From contig NZ_JAPEPB010000002.1 of assembly GCF_026340565.1 (NCBI RefSeq), positions 248,001 through 312,000 of the forward strand: a stretch of 64,000 nt of DNA, given 5' to 3'. The notes beneath the pieces were generated by a model. It did no database searches. It was not told where the DNA came from and saw nothing but the letters and a program-made list of their open reading frames with translations. The position numbers and the translations under genes are program-made. How positions within the stretch are numbered: position 1 is the first letter of the stretch; the number at the start of each line of letters is the position of its first letter. The stretch is from Kitasatospora sp. NBC_01287. Lineage in GTDB: Bacteria; Actinomycetota; Actinomycetes; Streptomycetales; Streptomycetaceae. This document shows, piece by piece, positions 56,309 to 64,000 of the stretch.

Positions 56309-58528
56309 ATGGCAAGGCCTTCACGCTTCCCCTTGCGCGTGCTCATCCCCCTGCTCGGCATTGTCCTGGCCACCCTCGGCCTCCCTCGGCCGCCGGCCGC
56401 CTGGGCCGACACGACCGCGGCGGTGGTCTCCCCCGAACCGCCGGCCGCACGACTGGTCGGGCTGGACCGGAACGGCGACCTGGAAGCCTTCGTCCGTTCC
56501 CCCGACGACGGCACCGTCTGGCACGCCGGCCAGCAACAGCCCGGCACCAACTGGAGTGACTGGACCTCGCTGGGCGGCGCCTCGGACACCGACCCGGTAG
56601 TGGCGACGAACTCGGACGGACGCCTGGAGGTCTTCCTCCTCAAGAACGGCGTCCTCACCTCGCAGGCGCAAGCCGGCAACGGCTCCTGGGGCACGACCTG
56701 GACGCAGCCGCATCCCGGACACCTCGACAGCGAGGTGTCGGTCGCGGCGAACCTGGACGGGAGCCTCCAGGTCTTCGGGGTCGCGGCCGGCGGCCTGTGG
56801 ACGATCGCCCAGACGGTGCCCGGAAGCGTGCAGGGGGAGAACTGGGACCCCTGGACCACCGCGGGTGCCCCTGGTCCCGGCGTCTCCCTGGTCGGCCGGC
56901 CGGCAGTGGCGCTGAACGCCAACGGGCAGCTGCAGGTGTTCGTCCGCGGCAGCGACACCGAGATCTGGGGCGCGACCGAGACCAGCGCGAACGCGAAGGA
57001 GTCGTGGAGCGCCTGGACGCCCATGTTCGGGAGCACCCAGGGCGACCCCGCCGTGGCCCGCAACCAGGACGGACGGCTGCAGGTCTTCGCCACGGGCATG
57101 GACGGCAACGTCTGGTACGACACCCAGACGAGCGACGGGACGGGGTGGACCGGCTGGGGGGAACTGGCGGGCGGGGGGACCCCGTTCGGCACCATGGCGG
57201 GCGACCCGACCGTGGCGACCAACGCTGACGGGCGCCTGGAGGTCTTCGCGCACCTGTCCGACGGCACGGTCTGGCACACCAAGCAGACCCAGCCCGGCAG
57301 TACCACCTCGTGGAGCGTGATGAGCGCTCTGGGCACCGCGGGCGGCGACCCGACCGCGGTCGCCAACCAGGACGGGCGCCTGGAGTTCTTCGACCTCCAG
57401 AGCGACAACACCCTTGGGCACCGCGCGCAGAACGAGCCCGGCGCGCCCCCTCCCCCCACCGACGACTGGGCCGCCTGGGACAACCTCGGCTACGGCTTCG
57501 ACCCCTGCCGGGGCACCGGCACACCGACCTGCCTGAGCATCCTCAACGCCGGCGACGGAACCGCCCTGGCACCCGCGAACACCACCGACGCGAGCCCGTG
57601 GGTCGTCTCGGCCCCTGCCCAGAGCGGCACCGCCGCCCAGCAGTGGACGATGGTCCGGGACAGCAGCGGAAGCGGTCTGTTCCAGCTGAAGAACAAGGCC
57701 ATGAACAACCTGTGCCTCGACACGGCGTTCGACCTCGGGCAGGGCGCCTGGCGCACCAACCTGGTGACCTGCAACAGCCAGGATGTCGGCCAGCAGTGGT
57801 ACGTCGAACCCGGCAGCACACCGGGGACCTACCAGATGAAACAACTGAGCGGCAACGACGGCTTGGTGGCCACCTCACAGGACCCCGGCACGGGCGTGGA
57901 CACCATCGTGATGGGGGATTCCGCCCAGTCGTTCGGGGGCTACAACGTCTGGAAGCCGGGCACGTCCTCCGGCGTCATGACGGGCATGGCCCAGTTCGCG
58001 GCCCAGTACGGCCTGACCCTCTGCGCCAAGGACAACAGCACCTGCAGCTTCAGCGTCGACAAGAGCCTTCCGACGGCCTACATCGAAGGGCGCACCTGCC
58101 TCAAGGGCACGCTGTACTACAACGCCACCAATTCCGTTCAGACGCCGTTCGCCAGCATCACTGACACCACCGGCTGGGAGAACACCGTCGGAGGCTCCCT
58201 CACGCTCGGGGGCTCAGTGGGAACCGGGCCGGAGGCTGCCATCTCGTTCCAGGTCTCATCGTCCGTCACCGCGTCCTACTCGCACAGCTTCATCGGGACG
58301 CAAGCGATCCAGTACTCCTCCTACCTCACGCTCCAGCCAGGGCAGTACGGCTGGCTGGAGACCGGAACCGTCACCAAGAAGGTCACCGGTACCTGGTCCT
58401 TCGACAAGAACCGGGTCGCCTGGACCACACTCGGGCAGAGCTCCGTCCACGCCTTGGACGGCACCGACAACGCCGGCAGCACCGTGAAGATCGTCGAGAC
58501 CTCGACGAACCCGCCCAGCAACTGCTGA
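56309..58528 (+). CDS. Secreted lectin-like protein: seven-bladed propeller, ricin-type and possible aerolysin-type domains
   Basis: 739 residues; ATG 56309 follows GGGAG, with a signal peptide ending PAAWA. Seven blades, such as ATNADGRLEVFAHLSDGTVW and ANQDGRLEFFDLQSDNT, form a PLL-like beta-propeller (about 45-395). A ricin-B-like stretch follows (QQWTMVRDSSGSGLFQLKNK, LCLDTAFDLGQ, QQWYVEPGS). The last 200 residues (CLKGTLYYNATNSV; GGSLTLGGSVGTGPEAAISF; YSHSFIGTQAIQYSSYLTL; KKVTGTWSFDK) show alternating Ser/Thr strands like aerolysin/ETX-MTX2 pore domains. It may be a sugar-directed pore-forming toxin. The first part is firm; the pore-forming role is inference. Confidence 0.68.
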   Translation: MARPSRFPLRVLIPLLGIVLATLGLPRPPAAWADTTAAVVSPEPPAARLVGLDRNGDLEAFVRSPDDGTVWHAGQQQPGTNWSDWTSLGGASDTDPVVATNSDGRLEVFLLKNGVLTSQAQAGNGSWGTTWTQPHPGHLDSEVSVAANLDGSLQVFGVAAGGLWTIAQTVPGSVQGENWDPWTTAGAPGPGVSLVGRPAVALNANGQLQVFVRGSDTEIWGATETSANAKESWSAWTPMFGSTQGDPAVARNQDGRLQVFATGMDGNVWYDTQTSDGTGWTGWGELAGGGTPFGTMAGDPTVATNADGRLEVFAHLSDGTVWHTKQTQPGSTTSWSVMSALGTAGGDPTAVANQDGRLEFFDLQSDNTLGHRAQNEPGAPPPPTDDWAAWDNLGYGFDPCRGTGTPTCLSILNAGDGTALAPANTTDASPWVVSAPAQSGTAAQQWTMVRDSSGSGLFQLKNKAMNNLCLDTAFDLGQGAWRTNLVTCNSQDVGQQWYVEPGSTPGTYQMKQLSGNDGLVATSQDPGTGVDTIVMGDSAQSFGGYNVWKPGTSSGVMTGMAQFAAQYGLTLCAKDNSTCSFSVDKSLPTAYIEGRTCLKGTLYYNATNSVQTPFASITDTTGWENTVGGSLTLGGSVGTGPEAAISFQVSSSVTASYSHSFIGTQAIQYSSYLTLQPGQYGWLETGTVTKKVTGTWSFDKNRVAWTTLGQSSVHALDGTDNAGSTVKIVETSTNPPSNC

Positions 58529-58728
58529 CTCCCGACTCCTGGGTCCGGGTGAGGTGAGTCCGGCGGCGGTTTCCTCGACGGCATTCGCCAGGTGCGTGAA
58601 GTAGCACTGACGTCCTCACGCCGCACCCGCACACCGCACCCGCGGCCACCCCTCTCTGTCAGCCTTGGGTGAGACGTCCCGCTTTGTCGGGTTAGCCTGA
58701 GAGGGCCCGAGTAGGAGTTCCATCCCTG

Positions 58729-59112
58729 ATGACCAGCACCAATCCGTCCGCTGCCGACCCGGCTCCCAGGCCGAAGCGCCGCACGTTCAGTCCCGAGTAC
58801 AAGCTGCGGATCGTCGCCGAGTACGACGCCGCGCCCAAGAACGAGAAGGGTGCGGTTCTGCGCCGCGAGCGCCTGTACCACTCGCACGTCACCGAGTGGC
58901 GGGCCGCGCGCGATGCCGGGGCCCTGGAGAACCTGGTCGACCACCGCACCAGCCCGGCCCGCCCGAAGAAGTCCGCCACCGAGGTCGAGAACGAGAAGCT
59001 GCGCCGGCAGGTGGAACGGCTGGAGAGGGAGCTCGCCCGGAACAAGGCAGCGTTGGAGGTCCTGGGAAAAGCGTCGGCGCTCTTGGAAATGATCTCCGAG
59101 AGCGCGGACTGA
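58729..59112 (+). CDS. IS3-family transposase OrfA
   Basis: 127 residues. A basic HTH domain (RRTFSPEYKLRIVAEYDAAP, then LRRERLYHSHVTEWRAARDA) is followed by the leucine-zipper helix ATEVENEKLRRQVERLEREL. The frame ends in ESAD, overlapping orfB in the -1 frame. GGAAAAG at 59065-59071 is a plausible slippery site for making the OrfAB fusion, as is known for IS3 elements. Confidence 0.85.
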   Translation: MTSTNPSAADPAPRPKRRTFSPEYKLRIVAEYDAAPKNEKGAVLRRERLYHSHVTEWRAARDAGALENLVDHRTSPARPKKSATEVENEKLRRQVERLERELARNKAALEVLGKASALLEMISESAD

Positions 59113-59132
59113 AGCACGCCGCGGACCCCGTC

Positions 59133-60137
59133 GTGGACGAGGCGTTCACCGCCGTCGAACACGAGCTCGGCACCACGGCCGCATGCCGGCTGACCGGCCG
59201 CTCCCGGGCCACCCACTACCGCAGGCTTCAGCCGACGCCCGCACGCAAGCCCAGGTCGCCCCAGGTCCAGCCATCGGCCCTGACAGCCGAAGAGCGCACT
59301 GCGGTACTGGAGTTGATGAACAGCCCCGAGTACGCCGAACTGGCGCCCGCGCAGATCTGGGCCCGTGAGCTGGACACCGGGCGCTACCACTGCTCGGTCT
59401 CCACGATGTACCGGATCCTGCGTGAGCGGGGGCAGTCCGGTGAGCGCCGCCGCCAGGCCACCCACCCGGCCAAAACGGTGCCCGAACTGGTCGCCGACGG
59501 CCCCTCGCAAGTCTTCACCTGGGACATCACCAAAGCTGCCGGCCCCAGGAAGGGCATCTGGTACCACGCCTACGTGATCATCGACATCTTCAGCCGCTAC
59601 ATCGTCGGCCACACCGTCGAACTGGCCGAATCAGCCGAGCGGGCGGAGGAGTTGATCCGCGAGACCATCGCGCGCAACGGCATCGTCCCCGAGACCGTGC
59701 ACGCCGACCGGGGCACCTCGATGACCTCCAAGAAGGTCTCCCAGCTGCTGATCGACCTCGGCGTCACCCGGAGTCACTCGCGTCCGAAGGTCTCCAACGA
59801 CAACCCTTACAGCGAGGCCCAGTTCAAGACCACCAAGTACATGTCCGACTACCCCGAGCGGTTCGACTCCCTGGCCCATGCCCGCGAATGGTTCGACGCC
59901 TTCATCTCGTACTACAACCACGAGCACAGGCACTCGGGTATCGGACTTCACACGCCCGCCAGCGTCCACTTCGGCACGGCGGAGGAGATCCGCGACCAGC
60001 GGTCCGTCACCCTCGCCGAGGCCTACGCGCGCCACCCCGAACGCTTCGGCCGCCGTCCCAGACCACCCGAGATCCCGAAGACGGCATGGATCAACGACCC
60101 CGCCAAGCGCAGGGAACCCGCACCACAAACCTCATAA
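59133..60137 (+). CDS. IS3-family transposase OrfB
   Basis: 334 residues from the GTG in frame; the true product is probably an OrfAB fusion entering this frame at about 59070. DDE residues: D in VFTWDITKAAG, D in TVHADRGTSM and E in NPYSEAQFKTTK, with the DDE spacing of the integrase core. The HTH-like lead-in YAELAPAQIWARELDTGRYH and the C-terminal SYYNHEHRHSGIGLHTPASV are typical of the IS3 group. All catalytic residues are present, so the element may be active. Confidence 0.86.
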   Translation: MDEAFTAVEHELGTTAACRLTGRSRATHYRRLQPTPARKPRSPQVQPSALTAEERTAVLELMNSPEYAELAPAQIWARELDTGRYHCSVSTMYRILRERGQSGERRRQATHPAKTVPELVADGPSQVFTWDITKAAGPRKGIWYHAYVIIDIFSRYIVGHTVELAESAERAEELIRETIARNGIVPETVHADRGTSMTSKKVSQLLIDLGVTRSHSRPKVSNDNPYSEAQFKTTKYMSDYPERFDSLAHAREWFDAFISYYNHEHRHSGIGLHTPASVHFGTAEEIRDQRSVTLAEAYARHPERFGRRPRPPEIPKTAWINDPAKRREPAPQTS

Positions 60138-60212
60138 CGTCACGACCGTCTCACTGGACTTGAAATCTTCCGCACCGGTTGGGCCCGGTCGTGCTCCACG
60201 CGGGGTCTGGCA

Positions 60213-60256
60213 GGCGTCCATGGCGTCCATGGCGTCCATGGCGTCCATGGCGTCCA
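60213..60256. repeat. 9-bp tandem repeat (ggcgtccat)n
   Basis: Almost five copies of ggcgtccat (60213-60256) lie in the non-coding gap (60155-60310) after the IS and before the glutaminase stop. Read on the minus strand it would encode Met-Asp-Ala repeats, but no gene of that frame is supported. Confidence 0.8.
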
Positions 60257-60310
60257 CCACCCCTGAGGTGGGCGCGACCGGGCTCGCCCCCGGCTGCGAC
60301 GCGGACGGAG

Positions 60311-61684
60311 TCACTGCGAGTGCGGTGCGATGTCCTGAGCTCCAACCGGGTGTTCCCCGCTGAGGAACCGGTCCTCGCACCAGGCCACGGCGTCATCGCG
60401 GGTGGTCGTCCAGGAGCCGGGGTGTCCGTCGGCCTGGTCGAGGAACGGCTGCTGGAGGGCGATGGCGACGTGGTGGCCTCGTCGTTGGAGGTCCGCCAGG
60501 GTGGCGATGATCATGGTGGCGGGGCCGGGGCTGATGCCGGTGACGGCCGTGAGGTCCAGGACCATCGCGCCGGGTGTGGCAGGGGTGGCACGCACCACGG
60601 CGTTCAGGAGCTGTTCGGTCTCGGTGAACTCCAGGTCACCCTGGGCGCCGACGACGGCGATGCGCCGCGGGTCGCGATCCAGGACCGCGGCCTGCGCGGA
60701 ATCGCGGGCACGGGAGGACCGTGCCGCGTGCACGGTGTCCGTGACCGTGGTCGTCAGATGCACCGGCGCGTGCATGAGGTGCAGTGAGAACCGTTCGGAC
60801 ATCTCGGTGAGGGCGGCCACGGCCCGTACGGGGTTGCCTTCCGTGTCCAGCGGCGTGCTGTAGAGCGCGATCCCGAAACGACCTGGGCTGGCCGCGATCA
60901 GACCGCCGGCGACGCCGCTCTTGGCCGGCAGGCCGACGTTGAGCAGCCACTGCCCGGCACCGTCGTACATGCCGCAGGTGGCCATGACGGCCAGGGTCCG
61001 TACCGCGACGTCCTGGCTCACGACACGTTCACCGGTGACCGGATTGAGGCCGCCCTTGGCCAGGGTCGCGGCCATGACCGCCAGGTCGGCCGCGGTGACG
61101 CGCACGGAGCACTGGCGGAAGTAGGTGTCGGTCACGGAGTAGGGGTCGTCCTCCAGCGATCCGGCCGAGCGCATCAGATAGGCCAGCGCGCGGTTTCGGT
61201 CGCCGCTGGCCGCCTCGGAGGCGTACACGTCCTCGTCGTGGTCGAGGGGGCGGCCGGCGAACGCCGAGAGCCAGCCCAGGATGCGGGCGGAGCGCGCCGC
61301 GGGGTCGGCCGCCTTGACCAGGGCAGTGGTGGCGATCGCGCCGGCGTTGACCATCGGGTTGGCCGGCCGGCCGGTGCCCGGCTCCAGACTGATGGCGTTG
61401 AAGGCCTCACCGCTGGGCTCGGCACCGACGTGCCGGAGCATCTCGTCGGGCCCGAGGTCGGTCAGGGCCAAGGCGTAGACGAAGGGCTTGGAGACCGACT
61501 GGATGGTGAAGGCGGTGTCGGCCTTCCCCGCCTGGTAGCGGTGGCCGGACATGCTGGTGATCGCGATCCCGAAGTCGTCCGGGTCGGCCTGGGCGAGTTT
61601 CGGGATGTAGGAGGCGACTTCACCGCCCGTCAGTGCGCTGATGCGCCGATGGAGCTCGTTGAGGGACTCCGTCACCGGATCCAT
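60311..61684 (-). CDS. glsA: Glutaminase A with C-terminal STAS domain
   Basis: 457 residues. The N-terminal glutaminase fold has the active-site pair in FTIQSVSKPF (S63-x-x-K66), plus NPMVNAGAIATTALV, RNRALAYLMRSAG, CGMYDGAGQWLLNVGLPA and KSGVAGGLI; it converts glutamine to glutamate and ammonia. Residues 340-440 (IAVVGAQGDLEFTETEQLLN, MVLDLTAVTGISPGPATMII) form a STAS domain as in anti-sigma-factor antagonists. This fusion occurs in actinobacteria and may couple the enzyme to a regulator. Confidence 0.92.
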   Translation of the reverse strand: MDPVTESLNELHRRISALTGGEVASYIPKLAQADPDDFGIAITSMSGHRYQAGKADTAFTIQSVSKPFVYALALTDLGPDEMLRHVGAEPSGEAFNAISLEPGTGRPANPMVNAGAIATTALVKAADPAARSARILGWLSAFAGRPLDHDEDVYASEAASGDRNRALAYLMRSAGSLEDDPYSVTDTYFRQCSVRVTAADLAVMAATLAKGGLNPVTGERVVSQDVAVRTLAVMATCGMYDGAGQWLLNVGLPAKSGVAGGLIAASPGRFGIALYSTPLDTEGNPVRAVAALTEMSERFSLHLMHAPVHLTTTVTDTVHAARSSRARDSAQAAVLDRDPRRIAVVGAQGDLEFTETEQLLNAVVRATPATPGAMVLDLTAVTGISPGPATMIIATLADLQRRGHHVAIALQQPFLDQADGHPGSWTTTRDDAVAWCEDRFLSGEHPVGAQDIAPHSQ

Positions 61685-61736
61685 GAATGCCTCACGCTTC
61701 CTGTCGCCGCTTCACTCGCCTGGCGCGGGCCGGCCA

Positions 61737-62342
61737 CTAGTAGCTGTCGTAGCCGGGCTCACCGTTCGGCCGGTAGACGCCGACGACGGTGCCGCCCTTC
61801 GTCGTCGAGACGCTGACCGGCTCCAGCGCGGTGGGGATCGCTCCACCGGCGAACAGCCGCTTGCCGGTGCCGATGATCACCGGGTGGATGGTCAGCCGGT
61901 ACTCGTCGACGAGTCCGTGATGCATGAGGGTCTGGGCGAGGTCGCCGCTGCCGACGACGTTGATGTTGCCGCCGTCGGACGCCTTCAGCCTGCGCACCGC
62001 ATCGACGGTGTCGCCCTCCAGCAGCGTGGAGTTCTGCCACTCGACGGACGTCAGGGTCCGGGACGCCACGTACTTCTGCATGCTGTTCATCCGATCGGTG
62101 AACGGGTTGTCGGGATCGGCATTCGGCCAGTACGACGCGAAGATCTCGTACGTCTTGCGGCCGAGCAGCATCGCGTCGGAGTGCTCGTACCAACCGGCGA
62201 TGGCCGCGCCGACCTCGTCATCGGACACCGGTTTCTGCCAGCCGCCGTACTTGAAGCCACTCTCGGCGTCCTCGTCCGGGCCGCCCGGCGCCTGCATGAC
62301 GCCGTCGAGCGTCAGGAACGCGCAGACGATGATCTTGCGCAT
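61737..62342 (-). CDS. RibD/dihydrofolate reductase-like protein
   Basis: 201 residues, ATG at 62342 with GGAG upstream. MRKIIVCAFLTLDGVMQAPG, then DAMLLGRKTYEIFASYWPNA, NINVVGSGDLAQTLMHHGLV and DEYRLTIHPVIIGTGKRLFA are the conserved strings of the RibD C-terminal/DHFR-like family, which binds NADPH. Genuine folate reductases lack some of these; most members have no known substrate. It is a single gene downstream of the glutaminase region. Confidence 0.86.
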   Translation of the reverse strand: MRKIIVCAFLTLDGVMQAPGGPDEDAESGFKYGGWQKPVSDDEVGAAIAGWYEHSDAMLLGRKTYEIFASYWPNADPDNPFTDRMNSMQKYVASRTLTSVEWQNSTLLEGDTVDAVRRLKASDGGNINVVGSGDLAQTLMHHGLVDEYRLTIHPVIIGTGKRLFAGGAIPTALEPVSVSTTKGGTVVGVYRPNGEPGYDSY

Positions 62343-62638
62343 GGTGTACTCCGTTCGTCGATGGGTAGACGGTACAACCGCCTGGAGCTCATCGGCGGGA
62401 CTGCCGCGGCGCGGCACCGAGCCCGATCGGCACGATGAGCGCCCACCGGGTCGAGGCGCCGGCAGAAGTGCGGAAAGCAGCGCGCGGTTCGAGCGTCGAG
62501 GTACGGCAGGTGGCTGATCAGGGTGCGGTGGATCCACCCTGTCGTCCGGCTGCCCTGGACGGTGACCCTGTACCGCTGGGAGCCGAACGACGAGGTCCAC
62601 GTCTCGATGATGTCGATCCGGTCGCCCAGGTGAGCCAC
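62312..62638 (-). CDS. Small SH3-like hypothetical protein
   Basis: 108 residues from GTG 62638. GDRIDIIETWTSSFGSQRYR, then VTVQGSRTTGWIHRTLISHL reads as a small SH3-like beta domain. The remaining 55 residues are basic and low quality, and the end overlaps the start of the RibD-like gene by 31 bases. The SH3-like head looks coding, while the tail may be spurious; a shorter protein ending elsewhere is possible. Confidence 0.42.
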   Translation of the reverse strand: MAHLGDRIDIIETWTSSFGSQRYRVTVQGSRTTGWIHRTLISHLPYLDARTARCFPHFCRRLDPVGAHRADRARCRAAAVPPMSSRRLYRLPIDERSTPCARSSSARS

Positions 62639-62702
62639 TCCGACGACGACCGCACCGGTGTCATGGTCGGCCCGGACGTCGGGCGGTGGGTGCGCCAGGG
62701 GG

Positions 62703-63938
62703 TCAGGCCGGGGCCCTGCCCAGGGTGCGGATGGCGGGGACGCAGAGCATGGCGGCGAGGCAGAGCAGGCCGATGACGGAGGAGCCGAGCAGGACGTGGT
62801 TCGGGCCGAGGGCGTTGGCGACGGGCCCGGAGAGGGCGCGGCCGAACGGGATCACCATGATCGAGCCGGCGACGTCGTAGGCGGAGACGCGGCTCAGCAC
62901 GGTGAGGGGGATGTGGGTCTGGATGGTGGTGGCCCACATGACGCCCCAGAAGGCGTAGCCGCAGCCGGCCAGCACACCGGTGAGGAGGGTCACGGTGAAG
63001 GACCAGTTGAGCGCGGGGGCCAGCGGGCTGAGGGAGTAGCACAGCATGGCGAGGACACCGGCGACCAGGGGGCGGCGGGGGCGCACCCGCATGCCGAGCA
63101 GGCCACCCACGATGGTGCCGGCGCCGTCGGCGGAGGCGATCCAGCCGTAGCCGGCGGAGCCGTGCTGGCGGGTCAGCAGCACGGCGGCGAGCGGGATGGC
63201 CGGACCGAAGAGGAAGAGGCCGTAGGTGGACCAGAGCACGATCACGCTCCAGAGCCAGTTGCGGGCCCGGAACTCCTGCCAGCCGATGGCGAGGCGGTGC
63301 CAGATCGGCTCGTCGCGGCCTTCGGGGACGGTGCCGAGGCGGCGCAGCGGGAGCAGGCCGAGGGCGCTGGTGGCGAAGGTGGCTGCGATCACCAGGAAGG
63401 AGCCGGCAGGGCTCCAGAGGGCGACCAGGAAGCCGGCCAGACCGGGACCGAGCAGGGTGGCGCAGGCCTCCGCGATCCGGAGCAGGGCGTTGGCGCGTTG
63501 GATGTCCTCGGCCACCCGGGGCACGATGGCGGCCAGGCCGGGCTGGAACATGGCGGTGGCGGCGCCGCTCAGGGCCAGCAGGGCCATGATGTGCCAGAGC
63601 CGGATGTGGCCGGTGGCGAGCAGCAGGCCCAGGGACAGCATGGCGACGGTGCGGACGGCGTCGGCGCCGACCATCATCAGCTGCGGGGTGAACCGGTCGG
63701 CGAGCACACCGCCGAAGAGCACGAGCAGGGCGGTGGGTGCCATCCAGGCGGCCAGCGCGTAGCCGACGGCGTTGAGGCCTTCGCCGGCGTGCAGTACGGC
63801 GGCGGTCAGCGAGACCATCAGCATGCCGTCGGCGAGCAGCGAGGAGCTGCGGGCCAGGAAGAAGAGTCGGAACGGGCCCGAACGCCAGGGGCTCGGCAAG
63901 GTGTCCGGCTGACGATCCGTGAGCTGGTCGGTGGTCAT
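62703..63938 (-). CDS. MFS exporter (EntS-like, MFS_3)
   Basis: 411 residues with about 12 transmembrane helices. The N-terminal LFFLARSSSLLADGMLMVSL, FGGVLADRFTPQLMMVGADA, GLAAIVPRVAEDIQRANALL and IASADGAGTIVGGLLGMRVR follow the MFS_3/EntS pattern. Such exporters often export siderophores or antibiotics. GGAAGGAAGCGGAAG precedes the ATG. The substrate is unknown. It reaches the right edge of the window. Confidence 0.82.
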   Translation of the reverse strand: MTTDQLTDRQPDTLPSPWRSGPFRLFFLARSSSLLADGMLMVSLTAAVLHAGEGLNAVGYALAAWMAPTALLVLFGGVLADRFTPQLMMVGADAVRTVAMLSLGLLLATGHIRLWHIMALLALSGAATAMFQPGLAAIVPRVAEDIQRANALLRIAEACATLLGPGLAGFLVALWSPAGSFLVIAATFATSALGLLPLRRLGTVPEGRDEPIWHRLAIGWQEFRARNWLWSVIVLWSTYGLFLFGPAIPLAAVLLTRQHGSAGYGWIASADGAGTIVGGLLGMRVRPRRPLVAGVLAMLCYSLSPLAPALNWSFTVTLLTGVLAGCGYAFWGVMWATTIQTHIPLTVLSRVSAYDVAGSIMVIPFGRALSGPVANALGPNHVLLGSSVIGLLCLAAMLCVPAIRTLGRAPA

Positions 63939-64000
63939 CTTCCGCTTCCTTCCGCGAGGGGGCGCAGTGCGCGCCAGTCGCCGCCGGCGGGCGCGGCGGG

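Larger units (their letters stand above)
58669..60154 (+). mobile_element. IS3-family insertion sequence
   Basis: A complete element of about 1486 bp. The ends share GTGAGACG as inverted repeats (58669-58676; 60147-60154) with weaker similarity further in. TGG flanks both sides (58666-58668 and 60155-60157), consistent with a 3-bp target duplication. It carries orfA and orfB in overlapping frames. It lies just downstream of the toxin-like gene. Confidence 0.78.

Noticed and set aside
58529..58668. tRNA or attachment site at the IS left flank
   Set aside because: No cloverleaf or conserved T-loop could be found in either strand here, or elsewhere in the window by eye.
60132..60380. A minus-strand gene encoding Met-Asp-Ala repeats
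   Set aside because: The frame rests on the 9-bp tandem repeat and overlaps the IS end and glutaminase stop; no ribosome site or domain.

Overview
The window is very GC-rich actinobacterial DNA, most likely from the family Streptomycetaceae (Streptomyces or Kitasatospora). The evidence is a WhiB regulator, tandem DUF317 proteins, a DUF4913 protein, many GTG and some TTG starts, and the conserved streptomycete type IV secretion proteins. No rRNA, tRNA or CRISPR array was recognised.

Layout. About 1-52.9 kb looks like an integrated conjugative element, or the relic of one, carrying later insertions. 0-5.4 kb (plus strand): DnaC/IstB-type ATPase end, WhiB protein, SpdB-like membrane protein (DUF2637) built on a dense GGTCA/TGACC array, MobC-like protein, relaxase and a small zinc-ribbon protein. 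5.6-8.3 kb (minus): cargo made of a secreted pepsin-like lipoprotein, a broken transposase and a secreted YVTN beta-propeller. 8.5-21.8 kb (minus): tightly packed small genes, including two membrane/winged-helix proteins, DUF317 paralogues, a tandem HxlR protein, a RelE-like protein, a DUF4913 protein, a HAD phosphatase and an MFS transporter. 21.9-23.4 kb: a scrap heap holding a methyltransferase tail, an integrase head and a twice-frameshifted TetR gene. 23.5-34.5 kb (minus): five large co-directional genes (DUF6603-like, 710 aa, 1154 aa and two paralogues with a constant N-terminus and a variable C-terminus) of no known pathway. 35-52.9 kb (minus): an MFS remnant, a DnaB N-domain protein, a PAPS-reductase-like protein, a frameshifted VirD4/TraG coupling protein, a degenerate relaxase paralogue, VirB4, SCO6880-like, SCO6881/VirB6-like, a VirB8-like membrane-anchored protein, a pilin-like protein and a truncated NlpC/P60 hydrolase. 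43.6-44.7 kb carries an integrase tail and a BP74-like secreted protein.

About 53-64 kb reads as a different segment: an HTH protein, a decayed pPIWI_RE defence module (REase-Y plus a truncated helicase), a secreted seven-bladed lectin/ricin/possible aerolysin-like toxin, a complete IS3-family element with a 3-bp target duplication, glutaminase-STAS, a RibD/DHFR-like protein and an MFS exporter.

How it fits together. MobC and the relaxase would process DNA, VirD4 would couple it, and VirB4/SCO6880/SCO6881/pilin/NlpC would form the envelope channel. Many minus-strand accessory proteins of otherwise unrelated fold share a short C-terminal tag (R-[IV]-x-A-A-x-x-R-S-[TS]) followed by a Pro/Ala-rich, Arg-ending tail. 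This makes them candidates for one functional set, possibly transported or localised by the conjugation machine. Several frameshifts (virD4, the TetR gene, the transposase, one tail gene) suggest that parts of the element are decaying.
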